A stretch of DNA of 64,000 nucleotides from Strongyloides papillosus (Eukaryota > Nematoda > Chromadorea > Rhabditida > Strongyloididae), in assembly GCA_005656395.1 (NCBI GenBank), contig SRSI01000078.1, positions 1,364,001 through 1,428,000 on the forward strand, written 5' to 3'. The position numbers and the translations under genes are program-made. Under the pieces are notes generated by a model. It did not search any database, had not been told where the DNA came from, and worked only from the letters and a program-made list of their open reading frames with translations. Positions 35,343-45,571 of this stretch are shown one piece after another. The stretch's first letter is position 1, and each line of letters starts with the position of its first letter.

Positions 35343-36888
35343 CATTCAAAATTGAAAACTGTCGTTTTGGTATGTGCTATATAACCTTTCGGTGTAGTGC
35401 TAAAAAAAATAATTCATTTAATTTATTAATAAATGTTAGTGATCTTAAATTTTCTAAGTATACTCAATTAAAAAAAATTAATATATCAATTAACATAAAT
35501 GTCAAATCATTTAAAAACATAATGAGGTATCATTTTCTATAAATTCATATACTTTTATTTATTATTGTCTGCGAATTTTTCAAAAAATTTATGCATGTTT
35601 TTAAAAACATATATGTATGTTGTTTTGACTGTATATAATGTTGAAACGACATACATGCTTGTTATAATAATTTGCCATGTTTTTTTTTATAAAAGTGTAT
35701 ACACATTTCTTATAAAATGTGCATGTCTTGTTAAAACGACATTACCTATACATTTTTTAAAAAGTGAATAGTTGCAATAACATAAATGTATGATCAATCT
35801 TTAAAATTAGATTTGATTTTTTTACCAAATTTACTATACTAAATAGCGATTTTATACAAGTCAAAACGAGTGAAACATAAAAAAATAATGCAAAAGTTCA
35901 ATATTTCAACAAAAATTGTCATTTTTTTATATTTTTTATAAAATATACGAAAGATTGTAAATTATAAACACTAAAAAATAAATTTCACATATAACAATTA
36001 TGTTTTTACAATTTATACTGTCTTTAAGTAATTTTTTATTTTTTTAAATATTATTGCACTTTCTTTATATTGATTAAATCTAATTTTCGACAAAAATATT
36101 TATAAATTAACAAAATTCAAGGACTTGAGTAATTTTTAGAAATTTAAAGTAATTAAAAAGTAATTTATTAAAACAATAACTATTAATTTTGTTATTTTAA
36201 TAATTAGAAATATTTTTAAATAACTATTATTTACAATTTTGTTAAATTAAAGTATGCAAATTACAAAAGAAATGTTTCAAAAGATTTTACAAATTTTAAA
36301 CAATAATATCCATACTTTATTGCTTTTGGTGTATAATTATCGTCTATAACAATCATAATTTATAAATTTTATCTTTCTCAAAATTTTTATAGTAGATAAG
36401 GTTTACATTTATAATATTTTTCTTCCACATTGAATTTTCTTAAGTCGTTCTCAAAAATCATAGGGTTTTACTTTATCACTAGTAGTTTTAAAAAAATTAA
36501 TATACATTTTTATAAAAACTATATATCAATTTACAAAAAAAGTATGTATTTTGCATTGGTTTTATATGATCTCATACTAAAAAACAACCATACAAATTAA
36601 AAAATGTATAGTGAATGTCGTTTAAAAATGTCTTTACATTTTATAGAAAATGTATAGCAAATTATAAAAAAAGTATGTATGTCGTTTCGACTGTATGTAC
36701 ATTTCTTTCAAAAAAGCATGCATTTTACAAAAAATATATGGCATTTTTTAAAAAATTGATACATATTTTATGTTTATTATGTAGACACAATTAAAAATAA
36801 ATTAATTGGTAGTCGAAATGACAGAATTCTACACTATAACCCACGATTGCACAAATTCTGTCAAAACGACAATTTTAAATTTTGAGTG
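35343..36888 (+). mobile_element. Non-coding TIR element, family X copy 1
   Basis: The element is 1.55 kb long with terminal inverted repeats of about 55 bp. The left end holds AAAACTGTCGTTTTGGTATG and GGTGTAG; the right end complement holds AAAATTGTCGTTTTGACAGA and AGTGTAG. A second copy lies inverted at 57611-59339. No open frame of note is present. Inside, shorter inverted copies of the terminal core (GTCGTTTTGAC, GTCGTTTCGACTGTAT, AAACGACATACATGC) recur near 35620, 35735, 36620 and 36680, so it has nested sub-terminal repeats. It is probably a non-autonomous DNA transposon. Target duplication not resolved. Confidence 0.75.
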
Positions 36889-37600
36889 TATAAAGATACC
36901 ACTGAAGATGGTCAAAAAATAGCATTTAAAATTAAAAACTATTTAATATGTACAAGAAAATTAGCATATTGTGTAATAAAAAAGAAACACATCTTAAGTT
37001 GAAGTAAATTGAAGAATAAATTAATCTAAAAATATGATCCAGAAGAAGGGAAGATATCGTTATTAGAAGTAAAGTAAAGCCTCAAACAAATTACGCTGAA
37101 AAAAAAAAGAAAATGGTAGAAAATTTTTTTACGTATAGAAAGTCAAGCAGAGAAGTTTGAGGAAACAAATGTAGTTTTAAGTAGTAGAGAAGTGCTAAAA
37201 TAATAGTATTTTTACTGAAAAAAACATCAGTTAATGGTAAAATTTATAAATACTATAACAATGTGACAATAATATTAAAAGTTTTTAAGAAAAAATTTTG
37301 AAAAACAACACAAAATTATATATAAAACCTAGAGAGATACACGAAACTGGAAATAAAAATCAGAAAGATGATAAAAAGAAATTTGAATTTTATAAAAAAT
37401 ATTATAAGAAAAACAATTTTAAAATTAATGAAGTGAACAATGTTGATTTTTTTAATTCTTCTAATGATAATAAAGTTAATAATGCTTATAAAGTGCACAT
37501 AAAAACAAAAAACACTATTTTTTAAAAGATCCATAAGTAGAGATGAAACCATAATTTTTTATGAGACAAAAAATTAAAAATATTGTCTCTTAGGTCTATA
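36889..37600. other. Intergenic with a Lys/Asn-rich open frame
   Basis: A plus-strand frame at 37298-37525 is Lys/Asn-rich and of low complexity, probably an A-rich artefact. Nothing else is recognised. Confidence 0.35.
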
Positions 37601-37689
37601 AAAACCCATAATTTTACGTTTTTACCTCTTCTAAGAAAAATGCTATTAATGCTCGTTAGTGTGGAGTTACTTTGGAACATCCTGTATAT
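37600..37689 (-). repeat. End of dispersed repeat family Y, copy 1
   Basis: Read on the minus strand from 37689: ATATACAGGATGTTCCAAAG then TAACTCCACAC and later AGAGGTAAAAACGT. This aligns with the plus-strand sequence beginning at 63864 (ATATACAGGGTGTCCCATAA, TAACTCCCCAC, AGAGATAAAAACGT). The two are copies of the same repeat terminus. Confidence 0.6.
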
Positions 37690-37877
37690 TATAAAAAACA
37701 TCTTTGTAGTAATCAAAATGCCTTAATTAGTATTTTAAAGTAAAATCATTACTCGAAACTATAGTCAAAAATTTCTATTTTAAAATTATAATAAAAGCAT
37801 AAACTAATTAATAACATAATGAGGAAATTTAACCAATATCAAATAAATTCTTTTACATGAAACATGTGTTAGAAAGA

Positions 37878-38104
37878 TGTAATGAATAGGAATGTGTCAT
37901 ATCTCAGCGAAACTTGCTGTCACCGTCTAATAATATAGAAGAGGAATATATAAAAACGATTCTTTTAGTATAATTTATACTATTCTTATCATTAATATTA
38001 CACTGTACCTTATCATAACTTCAATAAAACTTTATATCTATCTTAGAAACACGCTACATCATAACGAATCCAGGAGATTCCCCTTGGTGGATCCCAGGAT
38101 TACA
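37878..38104 (-). mobile_element. Diverged LTR, family 1-related copy
   Basis: On the minus strand it begins TGTAATCCTGGGATCCACC at 38104, shares CTCCTGGATTCGTTA and GATGTAGCG with the two family 1 LTRs, and ends ...CATTACA at 37878. The middle is diverged, but the TG...CA ends and length (227 bp) agree. The flanks AAGA and TAGA are not an exact duplication, so it may be an old solo LTR or one LTR of a decayed element. Confidence 0.6.
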
Positions 38105-38208
38105 TAGAGGTTCCATCTCGTTGGACTTCGTAAGATTACCTATACCATAGACAACGTTTTAGTTCCAATACAATTTCGACCATTTTTGTTTCAAGAATAA
38201 GGAAACTT

Positions 38209-38286
38209 ACCAGAATTATGATATGTTCACTAGAATTGGAATACTTATACCAGAATTAGGATATTTTACACGATTAGAATACTTTC
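38209..38286 (+). repeat. Four degenerate 20-bp tandem units
   Basis: The units ACCAGAATTATGATATGTTC, ACTAGAATTGGAATACTTAT, ACCAGAATTAGGATATTTTA and ACGATTAGAATACTTTC follow each other directly. Around them, 38105-39000 has no gene I can name. Confidence 0.6.
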
Positions 38287-39004
38287 ACTATAACGTGATA
38301 AAACAAATTTTGATTTAGGAATTTTAACAATCATTTTTATAAACATCATATAATTTTAAATGGATTTTAACTTACGAAATTGGATTACATGGAAGACCTT
38401 CGGATTTTCATTTTTTTATATTACCTAGCTACCGAATGTTAGCCGTGACGGAATTCGATAATTATATCAGCATCAACACATCGTGGATCTGATGATTGGA
38501 TTATTATTGTGCAATTCACGTCGTATTGATAAGTTAGCTAGAAATCTTTTAAGACATCCAAACACATAACGAAAAATACATGAGAATACATACAACATTT
38601 TGATTATAACACGTTATTTGTATAGAGCGCTTAAAAAAGACCCGTTAGTCTACTAAAACATTATAGTTCCATACATTTTTGGGTTTTAACATATATTGCA
38701 TTAGACGCTATTAATTACATTTTATTGAATAAGAACAAAAACATTTGAAATAGGTAACGAGAAATATAACATTTATAATAACATCCTTAACAATGATTCA
38801 AATATTGAATTAGGAATAATTTATCAAATGACTAGTAATTGCATTATGTAAAACAGTTGTTCTTTACGCAATACAGTTGATATTTGTTAGTCATACATTC
38901 CTTGCTTAATGATATTTTAATTTTTGTTCTACACTTTTTTTGACGACATATATATCGAGATTTAATATTTATTTTCATTCATTTAGTCTATTACTATCGT
39001 TGAA

Positions 39005-39337
39005 CTATGCTGACAAGAATTTTCAAAAGAATTCATTCTATCAACAGTTCAAAAATCCACTCAAAAACATTTTACAGACAATGATCTTCCAAGACATCAA
39101 AACTTGTTAGAATTCATCAAACAATCTTTAGTAGAGAAACCATCAAATGTTGAAAACCCTGCTATCATCCCGAACGGAACCATCGTTTTCAAGAAAGAAT
39201 CTAGCGCACACAAACGTGACGAACAATACTTTGGACCTTTCATAATCACGGAAGGCATATATAGAGATGCATATCAGTTTCAACAAATTGTCTTCTCATG
39301 ATTAGAGAAATTAGAAAAAGTTGTAACGAGTTATAGT
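39005..39337 (+). pseudogene. Ty3/gypsy pol C-terminus interrupted by element D
   Basis: The frame 39104-39301 contains AIIPNGTIVFKKESSAHKRD then YFGPFIITEGIYRDAYQF. This is the GPY/F module after the integrase core of Ty3/gypsy pol (R/K-x-x-x-x-YxGPF-x-I...Y-x-L). After a stop at 39300 the same frame is open to the 16-bp site at 39322-39337, where RTE-like element D begins. The frame would resume beyond element D at 42595 and close a few codons later. The catalytic part of integrase is not preserved upstream. Confidence 0.6.
39322..39337 (+). repeat. Target site duplication, left copy
   Basis: TGTAACGAGTTATAGT is repeated exactly at 42579-42594. It flanks RTE-like element D. Confidence 0.93.
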
Positions 39338-42300
39338 TTTTTTATTTTTTTTTTATTTTAAATACGTTCTAATCATATATAAATATAGGGAACAATGTTA
39401 TTAAGAATAAAATTATACTTGTGTCTAATTAAATGAGTAATAGTTAGATTGTTACTATTTTTACCAACACATTTAGATCTTTTAAAGCAATCAAAGTAAG
39501 AATCACGCGGTCTACCAATACGTTTCTTAAAGCCATGAGGGTACCAACATAAACGTCTTTGCACAATACCATTTTTGTAAATTTTTTTGTATATAAATTT
39601 AATCTTAAGTTTGGCTAAATGACGATTTAAATTACATATACCAATTTCCTTATACATATCTTCATTTGACAATTTCTTAAAGGTATTATCATCCTCTTTT
39701 ATCAACCATTTATCCTCCGGTATTAATTTCAATCTGCGAATTATACTACGCTCTACAGATATAAGATTATTCCTTTCAGCTTGTGTTGTAGTCCATGATT
39801 GAGCAGCATAACACATGCTTGATCTTATTCTAGTTACAAATAATAATTTCCTAGCCCTTAGTGAAATGTTGAGATATTTTCTAATGCTGTAGAAAGCTTT
39901 CCAAGCTCTATTCCTAACTTGTTTTAAAAAGCATCTTTTTTCCGTAATAGAAACCATTTTTCCTAAATATTCTTCTTCTTTTGAAATTTGCATATCTGCC
40001 AAATTCAGTGGGATATGTTTATCCTTTTCATATTGAATTGAAAGCTCCTTACTCATTAGAATTTTGCATTTATTTATATTTAATTCCATGCCCATAGGTT
40101 GACAAGCTCTAATAAATTTGTCCACCATTAAGCTCAAATCATTCCAACTATTGGCTAGTAAACACGTATCATCTGCGAAGCACAAATTAGGTACTTTACT
40201 GCCTGTTATGTTCACACCATACTTAAAAACCATATTATTATTCATAAAGGCATTTCTCATAGCCATTTCTAAATTGAAGTTGTATAATAGCGGACTAATT
40301 GGACAACCCTGCCGAATACCTCTTGATGGATAAATAGTAATATCACTTCCATATTCTGGATTTATTATACATTTGATGTTTACATTTAAATCTTTTAAAA
40401 TTAGTATTAAAGATTTTTCTATACCAATTTTATTAAGATTATACCATATATACTCTTTATATACCAAATCATACGCTTTTCGGAAATCTAGTAACGCTGT
40501 TAGTAGATTTAATTTGTATGTGTGGTGGGTATGAAATATGCTTTCCAAACATACTATTGCATCACTACAGCTGTACTTTGGTCTAAAACCAAATTGTGTT
40601 TCTGATATTTCATCTAATATTTTCTTTTGAATTCTGTTTAAAATCATTTTAGCATATATTTTGTACCCATGGCTGCATATACTAAGAGGTCTATATGATG
40701 ATAAGCAATCTTTATTCCCTTTCTTCTTATACAAAAAAAGACATTTTACAGTCTTCCACTCAGATGGATGTTTAACCTGTTTTAAGCACATGTTGCAGAT
40801 TAGAGTGAAATATCTTATAGCCTTGTTACCCAGACATCTTAGATCATAGGCGTTTAGTCCATCAACACCTTTCATCTTATTTTTACCACAGCTATATATA
40901 GCTGCTTTAGTTTCTGATTCTAGAAAAGGTAACGTTATGTCATTATTCATAAATCTCTTAATTTCTAATTCTTTCAGTCTTTTTTTATCTTCGGGTTTAA
41001 TTAGGTATAGATCATTCAGATACTTATTGATATTTTCAACTTTCACTGGTAGTGCTTCCTTTCTTTCTTTCAAGACTCTAAATACACTTTTAATTTTCTT
41101 GTTATTTTCTAGGGCCTCTTTGATTCTATTATGTACGAGTGAGTTCCATTCATTCTTAATTGTTTGTCTTATTAATTTATTAATCAGACGAATTTCTATT
41201 AAAATCTTGACTTTACTTTCTTTTTTATCTTCATTGTTATCACTGTACGAAATAGAATTTAGTAATTTTCTCCTATTACTAAATAAGGACTTAACATGTT
41301 CTGAGTATCTTGTACTAGGAATTTGTTTCTCTACTTTAACTAACTTTGTTACTCTTTTAATTTCCTTGATAAACTTTGAATATTCTTTTTCAACATTTTT
41401 AAACTCATTTGATGGAATTATCAATTCTTTTTCACCTACTTCATTCAGTGATTTTTCATATTTAATGTTGTAATGTAGTACTTTTTCCTGAAGACATCTA
41501 GATTTTTTAATGTAATCACAGAGTTTCTTTGGAAATTTAATTGTCGCTTTTACTAATCTGTGATCACTAACCGTCGCATCAAATTTCTTATGGCTCCATG
41601 TTTCTACATCTGTAAAAATTCTTTTCATGTTGCATAAAAAGTAGTCTAGTTGTTTAATACAGAGTCTACCCTTAATATTGTCTTCAATGCTTTGGGGTTT
41701 TATCCATGAAAACTTTTTCCACCAACGTTTCTTAAAAAATGAGTTCATTATGCTTATTCTATTTTGAGTACAGAAATTTATCAATCGTTCTCCGTTATCG
41801 TTTAATTCATCATATGAATACCTCCCCTTTATTTTTGGTATTGTTTGGCTATCAATTGTTCCATTAAAATCACCTGCCAAGATTGTTACTGTTGACATTT
41901 GTCTAACTTTAGCATATAATGAATGTAGTTGTAGATAAAATTCATCTTTATCTACATCATCATAGCAATTTGTTGGCGCATAGACTGCAATAATACCTAG
42001 AGATTTTCTTTTATCAATATTTATTATCATGTAGCTTAATCTAAGGTTAATATGTTCAATAACTTTAATATGCTTTATGATGTTTTCATTGAAAATTGCA
42101 AACCCCACACCACCAGTACATTTTTCACTACTTTTACCACATGAAATTAGAGAATTTCCACATTTCTCCGAAATGCCTTCTTTCACTTTGGTTTCGGTAA
42201 TTATAGTAATGTCAATCTCGTTGTGGCACAGTTCCTTCATAAGGTTATTTCTTATTGGATAAGCCTTAATACCTCTTACATTGATTGTTGCTAAGCTTAA

Positions 42301-42578
42301 AGTCATCATTATTTACAAATAACAATTGTCATCAAAATTTTTCCCGGAAAAAATAGTATCAATTTTCAATCTCGAATCAAATATATTACACCACTAATAT
42401 AGTTTTCACCTATATAACATCTACGATTAGCTCCTTAGCTGTTAGAAATCACCACAATCAGCTTAGTATCGGAGGATTCTCAACTACAGTAAATAATAGA
42501 TGTTTTATTTATTGTATTCTTTCAAAAATAAGAGAGAAATATAAAAACCACCTCTCACTAGCTAGTCAAAAGAGAGAA
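39338..42578 (-). mobile_element. RTE-like non-LTR retrotransposon D, full length
   Basis: This 3,241-bp element is bounded by perfect 16-bp direct repeats. Its minus-strand 3' end is an A-rich tail, seen as a T-rich run at 39338-39363 on the plus strand. The single long ORF lies at 42309-39373. The 5' leader (42310-42578) shares a pyrimidine-rich start with the leader of element C (for example GAGAGGTGGTTTTTATA against GAGAGTGGTTGTTTTATA). An intact ORF, a perfect duplication and a full leader indicate recent insertion. The target was the very end of a gypsy pol frame. Confidence 0.92.
39373..42309 (-). CDS. APE endonuclease/reverse transcriptase, RTE-like, 978 aa
   Basis: This single uninterrupted frame encodes an apurinic-type endonuclease at residues 1-255: NVRG at 10-13, the catalytic Glu in TETK at about 39, YAPTN at 110, GDFNGT at 146 and SDHRL at 249. 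A linker and a reverse transcriptase follow: SYRPLSI at about 538, motif A LDFRKAYD at 607 (catalytic Asp), motif B GIRQGCPISPLL at 664 and motif C CFADD at 710. The C-terminal region has QSWTTTQAERNNLISVERSI and GRPRDSY, typical of RTE/CR1-related ORF2 proteins. The protein would nick chromosomal DNA and copy its own RNA at the nick. All key catalytic residues I can check are present, so it may be active. No separate ORF1 is seen. Confidence 0.93.
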   Translation of the reverse strand: MMTLSLATINVRGIKAYPIRNNLMKELCHNEIDITIITETKVKEGISEKCGNSLISCGKSSEKCTGGVGFAIFNENIIKHIKVIEHINLRLSYMIINIDKRKSLGIIAVYAPTNCYDDVDKDEFYLQLHSLYAKVRQMSTVTILAGDFNGTIDSQTIPKIKGRYSYDELNDNGERLINFCTQNRISIMNSFFKKRWWKKFSWIKPQSIEDNIKGRLCIKQLDYFLCNMKRIFTDVETWSHKKFDATVSDHRLVKATIKFPKKLCDYIKKSRCLQEKVLHYNIKYEKSLNEVGEKELIIPSNEFKNVEKEYSKFIKEIKRVTKLVKVEKQIPSTRYSEHVKSLFSNRRKLLNSISYSDNNEDKKESKVKILIEIRLINKLIRQTIKNEWNSLVHNRIKEALENNKKIKSVFRVLKERKEALPVKVENINKYLNDLYLIKPEDKKRLKELEIKRFMNNDITLPFLESETKAAIYSCGKNKMKGVDGLNAYDLRCLGNKAIRYFTLICNMCLKQVKHPSEWKTVKCLFLYKKKGNKDCLSSYRPLSICSHGYKIYAKMILNRIQKKILDEISETQFGFRPKYSCSDAIVCLESIFHTHHTYKLNLLTALLDFRKAYDLVYKEYIWYNLNKIGIEKSLILILKDLNVNIKCIINPEYGSDITIYPSRGIRQGCPISPLLYNFNLEMAMRNAFMNNNMVFKYGVNITGSKVPNLCFADDTCLLANSWNDLSLMVDKFIRACQPMGMELNINKCKILMSKELSIQYEKDKHIPLNLADMQISKEEEYLGKMVSITEKRCFLKQVRNRAWKAFYSIRKYLNISLRARKLLFVTRIRSSMCYAAQSWTTTQAERNNLISVERSIIRRLKLIPEDKWLIKEDDNTFKKLSNEDMYKEIGICNLNRHLAKLKIKFIYKKIYKNGIVQRRLCWYPHGFKKRIGRPRDSYFDCFKRSKCVGKNSNNLTITHLIRHKYNFILNNIVPYIYI

Positions 42579-42594
42579 TGTAACGAGTTATAGT
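42579..42594 (+). repeat. Target site duplication, right copy
   Basis: Exact copy of 39322-39337 at the 5' end of element D. Confidence 0.93.
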
Positions 42595-43029
42595 ACGAAA
42601 ATTAAACAATGATAGGAAGGTAGAATAGCCAAGAGTTATTAAGAGTAGTGGCAAAGATGCATCTCTTAGAATAACTAAAAGTACGTACCACCTCATGTTT
42701 ACCTCTATAATAATAACGAAATACTATTGAAAGATTTTCATTATGACAACATAAAAAAATTTGAAAAGAAAAACAGAACACCCCATTCAAAAGAAAATTC
42801 ATCATAGGACAAAGAAAGTTTGCAATTTTTAAGAATTTACTAACAAATAACAATCAAAGATAAAAGATGATTGAAAATCCACTGAAATTTTTTAATCACT
42901 TCAATCCCAATTAAATGACATTGAGATCGAAAAAGCAACCAAAAGACTATTGTATAAAGATATAAAAAAGAGACTTTAAAGAAAGTAATAAACAAAACAA
43001 ATAAAAAAAGAGGGGAGAGAAAATCAAAC
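42595..43029. other. Continuation of gypsy remnant, non-coding
   Basis: The sequence continues the gypsy pol frame for a few codons to a stop, then becomes purine-rich DNA without a recognisable gene or LTR. A minus-strand open frame at 42602-42853 is Cys/Phe-rich and not convincing. Confidence 0.35.
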
Positions 43030-43140
43030 CATTTCCTGGAGCTCCTGGGCCTCTTGGTGCTCTTTGCTTTCCTGGTGCTCCGGGGTTTCCTTGGTTCTCA
43101 AAAGTTCTTAGATAATTGGGAGCATAACCGTATTAGACGA
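43030..43140 (-). pseudogene. Collagen Gly-X-Y fragment
   Basis: On the minus strand the frame reads GYAPNYLRTF followed by NQGNPGAPGKQRAPRGPGAP and GNG, a run of Gly-X-Y triplets with one interruption (GKQRAPRGP). Codons are GGA and CCA-rich and GC-richer than all surroundings. A GTTTGA donor-like site follows GGAAATG at the 3' edge, so this could be one exon of a fibrillar or cuticle-type collagen, or a collagen-like protein of another origin. I found no further exons; the sequence to 43440 gives no clear continuation. Confidence 0.45.
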
Positions 43141-44051
43141 AATACCATACCAACGAAAGAACGGCCAATAAGAGTTCGCTTTACCAGACTAAGATATATG
43201 GCAAAATTATTTCTAAATGAAGATTATCAGTTCGGTAAGTCTACTTTTTGCAGTTAATGGATTTCCTGCAATTGTTGGCATCGTTGTTGGTGGTATCATA
43301 GTTTTGTTGTGGTTGGTGTATTTAGAATTTTACTGATGCAGTTTCAACATAATCCAAATGGATCCAAAACTCATTATTTGGCTGTACAGTTACTCCAACT
43401 ACTCATGAAACCAGAAATAAAAGAGAGACGAAAGCGTATACAAAGGATTCATTAGTTTATAATAGATTTATTAATAAAAGGAAAATGGAAAACAGGGATC
43501 AAACACCAAAATACAAGTTATCTATTTAAGAAAAAACATCTTAGTTAAATTGTGCTTTTTTCCATCTTTTTCTTTTTATCCTAAAGACTTACTCTAAAAT
43601 CCTGTGTATAAGGCGCTTTTTATTTTACATGATTGGGCGAACGCCCTCTCAAATATTCATTCATTTTACACGATTTTCATATAATTATCTTATAAAATTG
43701 GTACGAAAAAAACAAACTTAAATGAGAGAGAACACACGAGAGTACAAAACTCTTATTTTTTACTACATAGGCGCCTTATACACGGGATTTTATGGCACAT
43801 GTTTGCCATAATTTCATTGAAATTTTTAGTAAAATGTATATCTCTAAACTATAATGTACAAATATTCCGCAATAATAATTAAAAGCACACGTTATCAAAT
43901 TTTACTAAAAAAAATAATCACATTTGTTTTAAAAGCAATTTTTTTTTAAATCTCAAGACAATTGAATATAGATCGTAGCCTTGTAAGTATATCAATTAAA
44001 ATATTTCTTAATCTTTTTTAGGAACAAGTTTAAGCTAATGTACTGATATAT
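43141..44051. other. Intergenic, nothing recognised
   Basis: The interval contains a pair of short related segments in inverted order (CCTGTGTATAAGGCGC near 43600 and GGCGCCTTATACACGGGATT near 43770). These form an imperfect inverted repeat of about 25 bp around a 150-bp loop. No gene is seen. Confidence 0.4.
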
Positions 44052-44510
44052 ATGGCCAAAAAGCTTAAGGATAAAAAACACAGAATGTACGAAATGAATA
44101 GAAAGCTTGAGAGCTATAAAGAACAATTAAAATCAACATTGGAGAAACAAATTATGAAAACTCAGTAAAACAGCCTAAAGAAAAAATTTTTGCAAATGAT
44201 TGAAGGGCAACAAATCTCCTGTAACATTAGTCATACATTTGTTAAACTTTCAAAAGAAGTTGATAAATATCATTCGAAGATTAAGGAATCTATATTAAAG
44301 TTTAGTAGCATGTAATTTCTTTATGCTAAAGTATGTTAAAATATAAGTGGAGAACAAAAAATCTCTTGGAACATTACATATTCAGCTGTTAAACTTTCCC
44401 AAGATTTTAATAAACGTCATTCAAAGATTGAGCAAAATATATCAAATTTGAGCATCATTATTGTTTTTTATGCTTTAACAGTTAAAAAAAATATCTTTCC
44501 ATCTATCATT
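44052..44510 (+). pseudogene. Coiled-coil-like protein with internal duplication
   Basis: The ATG at 44052 starts MAKKLKDKKHRMYEMNRKLE and reaches TAA at 44167. The same frame then continues through two repeat units: QQISCNISHTFVKLSKEVDK with YHSKIKES, and after two stops QKISWNITYSAVKLSQDFNK with RHSKIEQN. The units are about 49 residues long and clearly duplicated at DNA level too. The sequence is charged and helical in character. Three stops in one frame, without frameshift, point to a young pseudogene. No family is recognised. Confidence 0.45.
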
Positions 44511-44945
44511 TTTAATAAGAAATTTCTATCGATGATTTCAAAAGCTGTTATTTTTAAATGTTTCACTTTAAACCATTAACATTGTAGAACAAAGAATCTA
44601 TCAAATTTTCTTTTTCTTGTAGAGAATTGTTTTTAAATACATTTTCTTTCGGTACACATTTCCACATTTTCGTTTTGATTTCAGTATATACCTATGGTAT
44701 AAAATATGATTGACAGTGAGAAATTTTTTTATCCAAACTTCTTATTTTTTCTTATCTATAGTTTTTTTTTGTTTATAACTTTAGAAACTATTTTTGTTTC
44801 AACATTATATTTTTTTTAAAAAGATTTAGGTTCTATTAATAGCTTTAAAGGTGTTTTTTTGGTTTGCTTACGTAGGTCAAAATGTATAAATTAGCCGAAC
44901 GACAAATCTACGGGCTTGAGTGAGATCTTTAAAAATTATTAAAAA

Positions 44946-45571
44946 CTGTATAGAAACGCCACTATCTTAAAAATAAAAAAAAGATTTGATGAAATTGCGC
45001 TTCAGTACTATCCTGATAAGTATAGAAATACAATACCTGAGAAAGCTGAATTATATAAAGAAATTACTAATGCTTATTCAGTTCTTAAGAACTCTACCAA
45101 ACGAAGACACTACGACAATGTTTATCCCCACCGTGGGAAACCAGCTTCTCTAGAACATATTTTGAAAAAATTGACAATCTATGTCTCCCTCGTTTTAGTA
45201 TTTTCTGGCAGACAAAAAAAATTAGAGTTTTCGGATACTTTAAGGACAACAAAGATGATTTAGAATTTCAATCAAATGTTTTTTTAATAGATATTCCTAA
45301 AAGAATTAATGACGGAGATACTCTGATAGCAGAAGGAATAGGCGGCTTTTCGGAAGACTGAAAAAAGGTTATTGACATAAAGATAAAAGTAAAATAGCTT
45401 AAAGATGATGATTTTGAAATAATTGGTGAAGAATTTGTTACGACCCATACATTTACACTTGAAGAAGCTTTATTAGAAAAAGTAGTGAATATCAAAATGC
45501 CTAATGGTACTTTCGAACATGTATATATTACCCGAATTATTCCTCCGAGAGACACTTTAACGTATATTTAG
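44946..45571 (+). pseudogene. DnaJ (Hsp40) pseudogene
   Basis: The J domain at 44946-45140 has IKKRFDEIALQYYPDKY, KAELYKEITNAYSVLKN and RRHYDNV; the signature HPD is changed to YPD. After a frameshift, the C-terminal substrate-binding part reads FLIDIPKRINDGDTLIAEGI with GGF, VIDIKIKV, DDDFEIIGEEFVTTHTFTLE and EALLEKVVNIKMPNG. This is the order of a type II DnaJ without a zinc-finger region. Two further stops (45358 and near 45394) and the lost His mean it could not stimulate Hsp70. Related functional copies are presumably elsewhere in the genome. Confidence 0.75.

Noticed and set aside
37298..37525. Lys/Asn-rich 75-codon protein
   Set aside because: Composition is what A-rich low-complexity DNA gives by chance; no conserved feature.
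38209..38286. CRISPR-like array
   Set aside because: The units are contiguous degenerate 20-mers without spacers, in a eukaryotic transposon-rich context.
40661..42262. Several plus-strand open frames of 60-178 codons
   Set aside because: They are antisense shadows of the 978-residue reverse transcriptase frame.
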